Shown one piece after another: positions 58,845 through 64,000 of a DNA stretch of 64,000 nucleotides. Source of the stretch: Buddleja alternifolia. Taxonomy: Eukaryota > Streptophyta > Magnoliopsida > Lamiales > Scrophulariaceae. A program made the position numbers and the translations under genes. Where the stretch lies: the NCBI GenBank assembly GCA_019426215.1, contig CM033396.1, positions 21,405,101 through 21,469,100 of the forward strand, in the 5' to 3' direction. Numbering within the stretch: position 1 is the stretch's first letter; each line of letters starts with the position of its first letter. Under the pieces are notes generated by a model, which saw only the letters and a list, made by a program, of their open reading frames with translations, had not been told where the DNA came from and ran no database searches.

Positions 58845-58917
58845 GTTTTAAATAGCTTACAAACTCTCAAACAACTTAAAAGTTGTTTTAGTGAGCTTAT
58901 AAGCTTAGCCAAACACG
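58845..58917. mobile_element. Tourist-like MITE remnant
   Basis: This stretch ends GTGAGCTTATAAGCTTAGCCAAACAC and resembles the right end of the MITE at 51976-52253. Its left part lies across the solo LTR (ACTTATAAGTT before 55672). So the solo LTR landed in this MITE, whose right end now meets the broken RING gene at about 58918-58926. Confidence 0.55.
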
Positions 58918-58925
58918 GACAAATT

Positions 58926-59497
58926 TTCTTGAAAAAGCATACCAATCTCGAAAACAATTTGGTAAGACCATCTTCGTGCAAGGATCTAAGCAAATTCCAC
59001 ATTCGTCTTCTCCTCTTTCCAAATGCTTATCACTATTATCTTTCATTTTCTTTCTGACCATCATATCAAAGTCATCAATTTCTTCCTCATAACTACCCAG
59101 TTCCAATGAGCGAGGGTGTTCAAGAGATGGTAATATCACAGCTTCAAAGTAAACCGTGTTAGAAATGCATGTATATATGGTTTCGGTTTGAATGAATTAC
59201 ACATAGAGCCAAAAAGACAAAAAAGGAAACTCAAATTTATTAAAGACTAAATAGATTCTAAGATGTAGTAATGCGTCAAAACTCCATAGAAGATCAGTTT
59301 AGTCTTTGTCTTATCAGACTTGGCTCCATAAGCATCGTCTGATTGGGCAAGACGATGATCACACTAGATTGATCAGTCTTATGAAATTAATAATTAGCTA
59401 GCTAGTAAAAAAAATGAATAATTAGCATACCATAGAATTGTCCAAAGAATGCTTTTCTACCATGTGAAGGAAACTTGTGCTTAGTGTGAAGGTGCAC
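58926..59497 (-). pseudogene. truncated RING-type E3 ubiquitin ligase gene (AIRP2-like family)
   Basis: Two exons are visible on the minus strand. Exon 59497-59431 gives VHLTKHK-like residues ending HGRKAFFGQFY, with an AG before it and a GTATGC donor after it. Exon 59141 downward continues AVILPSLEHPRSLELGSYEEEIDD and then DECGICLDPCTKMVLPNC, the first half of a C3HC4 RING. The junction restores FYAVILPSL, as in RING proteins of the AIRP2/At3g47160 type. The next residues are FRDWY, so the loop holding the metal-binding His and Cys residues (about nine residues) is missing, and the gene then runs into MITE sequence at about 58925. Earlier exons and the C-terminus are absent. Retention of the 289-bp intron shows it is not retro-derived. 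The family link is from remembered motifs. Confidence 0.6.
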
Positions 59498-59786
59498 CTG
59501 AAGATGATAAGAAACGAAACGAGGTCATAATCTTTATATTCAAGAGAAAGCAGACTGCTAAATGTCTCTCACCACATGCATTAAAATTATTGGTGCAACA
59601 TAGAGTGTTACACCAAAATTGTAATAGAGGATTTGATCTGCTAGTATGTGGGTTACCCCGTCAAAACGTGATGGATGGTGAAATAATATCACCATTTATT
59701 TACAAAATTGCAAAATTGGCTCCTTAGATACATATTTTTGAAATTATAGTCTCATACATTCAAGAATCGATGAAGTTTAACGCATA
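59498..59786. other. intergenic, no gene seen
   Basis: No further exon of the RING gene is recognisable here, and no other feature is supported. Confidence 0.35.
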
Positions 59787-59943
59787 CAGGGGTGGGAATT
59801 TGGGTCCAAACATATATTTCCAACCCAATTAGGTTTTAGTTGGGTTGGGTCCTAAGTTTTTTCTCTTTGGTTCCAACTAGATTGGTTCCAACTTATTTTT
59901 ATTAATATATGGGTCCAATTGGGTTTTAAGTTGGGCCTAATAT
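59787..59943 (+). mobile_element. hAT-like terminus at the edge of the AC satellite
   Basis: CAGGGGTGGGAATTTGGGTCC resembles a hAT 5' end, followed by TTGGGT / CCCAAC-rich subterminal sequence and GGGTCTAACTTAGTTTGAA, which starts the satellite units. The other end would lie beyond the window or in the satellite. No target duplication can be checked. Confidence 0.4.
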
Positions 59944-62690
59944 GGGTCTAACTTAGTTTGAATTTTAATACACACCCAACACACAATTTACACAAATATT
60001 TGAACACATTTAATACGCACAACACACTTTTTACACACACTACATACTTTTTACACACACTACACTTTTTCACACACACACTACACACTTTTTCACACAC
60101 AAAATGCACACTTTTTACACACACTGCACACATTTTCACATACAATGCACGTTTTTTACACACTCTACACACATTTTCACGCAAAATGCACACATTTTTT
60201 CACACACTACACATTTTTTACACAAACTACAAATATTTTAACACGCATTACAAATATTTTCACACACAATACACATTTTTTGCACATACTACACACATTT
60301 TCACACACAAAGCACACATTTTACACATACTACACACTTTTTTCACACGCAATGCACATTTTTTACACTTACTACACACATTTTCACACACAATGCACGT
60401 TTTTTACACACACTACACACATTTTCACGCAAAATGCACACATTTTTTCACACACTACACATTTTTTACACAAACTACAAATATTTTAACACACATTACT
60501 AATATTTTCACACACAATACACATTTTTTACACATACTACACATTTTCACACACAAGCACACATTTTACACATACTACTCACTTTTTTCACATGCAATGC
60601 ACATTTTTTACACTTACTACACACATTTTCACACACAATGCACACTTTTCACACACACTACACACATTTACACACACATAACATACTTTTTACACACATT
60701 CACACACACACAACACACGTTTTCAATCACAATGTTTACTTTTTACACACACTACACTTTTTCACACAGACTACGCATTTTTTACATATACTACACACTT
60801 TTCACACACAATGCACATTTTTTTACACACACTACATACTTTTTCACACACAATGCATATTTTTTACACACACTGCACACATTTTCACACACACTACACT
60901 TTTTCACACACACTACACATTTTTTACACACACTACACACTTTTTCACATGTACTACACATATTATACACATTTACACACAAAAGGTTCCAATATTGGTC
61001 CAAACTGGGTCTAACTTAGCTTGAAACTTAATACACACCCAACATACAATTTACACAAACACATGAATGCATTTACACACACGACACACTTTTTACACAC
61101 ACTACACACATTTTACACACACTTCACACATTTACACACACACAATACAATTTTACACACACTTCACACATTTACACACACACTGCACACTTTTACACAC
61201 ACTGCACACTTTTTACACATACTACACACATTTTACACACACTGCACACTTTTACACACACACACTACACACATTTACACATAAACAACATACATACACT
61301 TTTTACACACACTAAACTTTTTTACACACATAACACACATTTACACATATTTCACAATTTAAGTTGGACCCAATATGGGTCTAACTTAGTTTGAATTTTA
61401 ATACACACCCAACACACAATTTACACAAACATTTGAACACATTTAATACGCACAACACACTTTTTACACACACTACATACTTTTTACACACTACACTTTT
61501 TCACACACACTACACACATTTTCATGCAAAATGCACACATTTTTTCACACACTACACATTTTTTACACAAACTACAAATATTTTAACACACATTACAAAT
61601 ATTTTCACACGCAATGCACATTTTTTACACATACTACACACATTTTCACACACAAAGCACACCTTTTACACATACTACACACTTTTTTCACACGCAATGC
61701 ACATTTTTTACACTTACTACATACACTACACACATTTACTCACACATAACATACTTTTTACACACACACAAAACACGTTTTTTATCACAATGCATACTTT
61801 TTACACACACTACACCTTTTCACACAGACTACGCATTTTTTACACACACTACACACTTTTTCACACACAATGCACACTTTTTTACACACACTACACACTT
61901 TTTCACACACAATGCACATTTTTTACACACACTAAACACATTTTCACACACAATGTATACTTTTTACACACACTACATTCTTCACACACACTACACATTT
62001 TTTACACATTTTTTCACACGTACTACACATATTATACACATTTACACACAAATGGTTCCAATATTGGTCCAAACTGGGTCTAACATAGCTTGAAACTTAA
62101 TACACACCCAACACACAATTTACACAAACACATGAACGCATTTACACACACTACACACATTTTACACACAGTTCACACATTTACACACACACACAATACA
62201 CTTTTACACACACACTGCACATTTTTTTACACATACTACACACATTTTACACACACTGCACATTTTTACACAAAATACACCCTTTTTACGTACGGTACAC
62301 ACTTTTACACACACACACTACACACATTTACACATAAACAACATACATATACTTTTTACACACACTAAACTTTTTCACACACACAACACACATTTACACA
62401 TACTACACATTTTTAAACACAAACCACACATTTTACACACACACAACATTTTTTTACACACACTGTCCACTATTTACACACGTTGCACACTTTTACACAC
62501 ACACTACACACGTTTTATACACACCACACACTTTTACACACATATAACACACTTTGACACACAAACAACTATTTACACTACAACACACTTTTGCGCATAC
62601 TAAACATTTTTTACACACACTACACACATTTACACACACACAACACACTTTTACGCACGCACAACACACTTTTATACACAATACACACTT
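59944..62690 (+). repeat. AC-rich minisatellite with higher-order units
   Basis: The array is built from about 20-bp subunits (TTTTTACACACACTACACAC and TTTTTCACACACAATGCACA), giving a 40-bp period. Longer landmarks divide it: GGGTCTAACTTAGTTTGAATTTTAA at 59944 and 61376, and GGGTCTAACNTAGCTTGAAACTTAA at 61009 and 62078, so an A-B block of about 1.4 kb is repeated twice. All long frames (for example 59958-61019) are Thr/His/Phe-rich translations of the repeat and not proteins. Confidence 0.85.
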
Positions 62691-64000
62691 TTTATGTGTG
62701 AAAAAAGTGTGTAGTGTGCCTAAAAATAGTTCAATATATGTAATAAGTGGCACTGTGATTGGAAAAAAAAAAGGTTGTGTGTGTAAAAAATTTGTATAGT
62801 GTGTCTAAAAACTGTGCATTGTGACTGAAAACGTGTGTTGTGTGTGTAAATGTGCATTGTGTGTGAAAATAAGTGTAGAGTGTGTAAAAAGTGTACATTG
62901 TATGTGAAAATATGTGTAGTGTGTGTAAAAAATATGCATTGTGTGTGAAAAAAGTATGTAGTGTGTGTAAAAAAGTGTGCATTGTGTGTAGTATATAAAA
63001 AAAATGTGTAGTGTGTGTGAAAAAGTGCAGTGTGTGTAAAAGGTGTGCATTGTAATTGAAAACGTGTGTTGTGTGTGTGTAAATGTGCATTATGTGCGAA
63101 AATATGTGTAATGTGTGTAAAAAGTGTGTTATGTGTGTGTGTAAATATGTATGATGTGTAGTGTGTGTAAAAACTGTATTATGTGTGTGTAATGTGTATA
63201 ATATGTGTAGTGTGTGTAAAAAGTGTGCATTGTGTGTGAAAATGTGTGGTGTATGTAAAAAATGTGCATTGTGTGTGAAAAAAGTGTGAAGTGTGTTTAA
63301 AAAATGTGCATTGTATGTGAAAATATGTGTAGTATGTGTAAAAAATGTGCATTGTGTGTAAAAATGTGTGTAAAAAGTGTGTAGTATGTGAAAAAGTGTA
63401 GTGTGTGTAAAAAGTGTGCTTTGTGTCTGAAAATGTGTGCTGTATGTAAAAATTGTGCATTATGTGTGAAAAAGTGTGCAGTGTGTGTAATAAGTATGCA
63501 TTTTGTGTGAAAATTTGTGTAGTGTGTGTAAAAAATGTGCATTGTGTGTGAAAAAGTATGTAGTGTGTGTAAAAAGTATGTAATGTGTGTGAAAAAGTGT
63601 AGTGCATGTAAAAAGTGTGTAGTTTGTGTGAAAATGTGCATTATGTGTGAAAAAGTGTAATATGTGTAAAAAGTGTGTAGTGTATGTGAAAAAGTGTAAT
63701 GTGCGTAAAAAGTTTGTAGTGTGTGTAAAAAGTGTGCATTGTGTGTGAAAAAGTGTATAGTGTGTGTAAAAAGTGTGTAGTGTATGTGAAAAAGTGTAGT
63801 GTGCGTAAAAAGTGTGTAGTGTGTGAAAAAGTGTGCATTGTGTGTGGAAATATGTGTAGTGTGTGTGAAAAATGTGCATTGTGTGTGAGAAAGTGTGTAG
63901 TATGTGTAAAAAATGTGCATTGTGTGAGAAAAAGTGTGTAGTGTGTGTAAAAAATGTGTAATGTGTGAAAAAGTGTAGTGTGTTTAAAAAGTGTCCATTG
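62691..64000 (-). repeat. GT-rich minisatellite, inverted copy of the AC array
   Basis: From about 62691 the sequence becomes GTGTGTGAAAAAGTGTGTAGTG-type, the reverse complement of the array to its left, and runs to the window end. A spacer of about 60 bp (about 62715-62775, ending GTGATTGGAAAAAAAAAA) is not repetitive. The array therefore forms a large inverted repeat whose full length is unknown. Confidence 0.85.

Noticed and set aside
59958..61019. 353-aa open frame rich in Thr, His, Phe and Leu, plus similar frames to 62368 and on the minus strand to 63920
   Set aside because: These are translations of the AC/GT-rich tandem repeat, open in several frames on both strands because the repeat has few stop codons. 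There is no domain, no splice or start context, and composition follows the repeat unit.
59944..64000. Telomeric or subtelomeric repeat
   Set aside because: The unit is not TTTAGGG or a variant, and the array inverts within the window, which does not fit a telomere.

Overview
This window looks like nuclear DNA of a flowering plant, probably a eudicot. It is AT-rich and has two intron-containing GDSL esterase/lipase genes with plant-type AACAATGG-like starts and GT-AG introns. It also holds plant lineages of Ty3/Gypsy, Ty1/Copia, CACTA, PIF/Harbinger, Mutator-like and hAT elements, and there are no operons, ribosome binding sites or other bacterial features. All calls come from reading the sequence and from remembered family motifs; no search was run.

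The only two genes that look functional are the GDSL paralogs at 12394-14045 and 53940-55417. They share strand, intron position and phase, and nearly the same length (387 and 386 aa), so they are probably an old tandem duplication since pushed about 40 kb apart by transposons. A broken RING-type E3 ligase gene fragment (58926-59497, minus) lies beyond the second gene. A captured fragment of a GT14/DUF266-like glycosyltransferase gene (20847-21182) sits inside a CACTA element.

Layout: 1-2100 holds intergenic sequence and LTR debris. 2109-7345 is an Athila-type Ty3/Gypsy 3' remnant whose LTR is split by a complete solo LTR (5411-7078). 7432-7940 is another Gypsy-type LTR. 9259-10545 is a Mutator-like TIR element with a Tourist-like MITE inside. 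12215-14200 is GDSL gene 1. 14882-15326 is a CACTA MITE. 16948-24994 is a PIF/Harbinger element whose transposase gene is split by a 6.1-kb CACTA element, which itself carries a captured gene fragment and a Mutator-like hairpin MITE. 25077-36870 is a minus-strand Copia element split in its integrase region by a 4.95-kb gag-only Gypsy-type element (28755-33706) with exact 5-bp target duplications. 38560-40657 is an Athila-type solo LTR with a CACTA MITE and a Mutator-like MITE inside. 42449-50059 is a non-coding large retrotransposon derivative (LARD) with nearly identical 442-bp LTRs. 51619-52922 is a hAT-like element with a Tourist-like MITE inside. 53893-55417 is GDSL gene 2. 55672-58839 is a 3.2-kb solo LTR. 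59787-64000 is a 4-kb AC-rich satellite with higher-order structure that flips orientation near 62690 and appears to start at a hAT-type terminus.

Most element ends were fixed by target-site duplications visible in the sequence: GATAT, ATT, TCT, TAT, AATCT, AAGTT, TAGAATTTA, GTGGTAATTG, CCAATTCA and TAA. These also give the order of insertion. The points most worth a second look are the nested insertions that can be read exactly, the gag-only element with three minisatellite families, the TTCGAA palindrome clusters shared by LTRs of two different superfamilies, and the inverted higher-order AC satellite.
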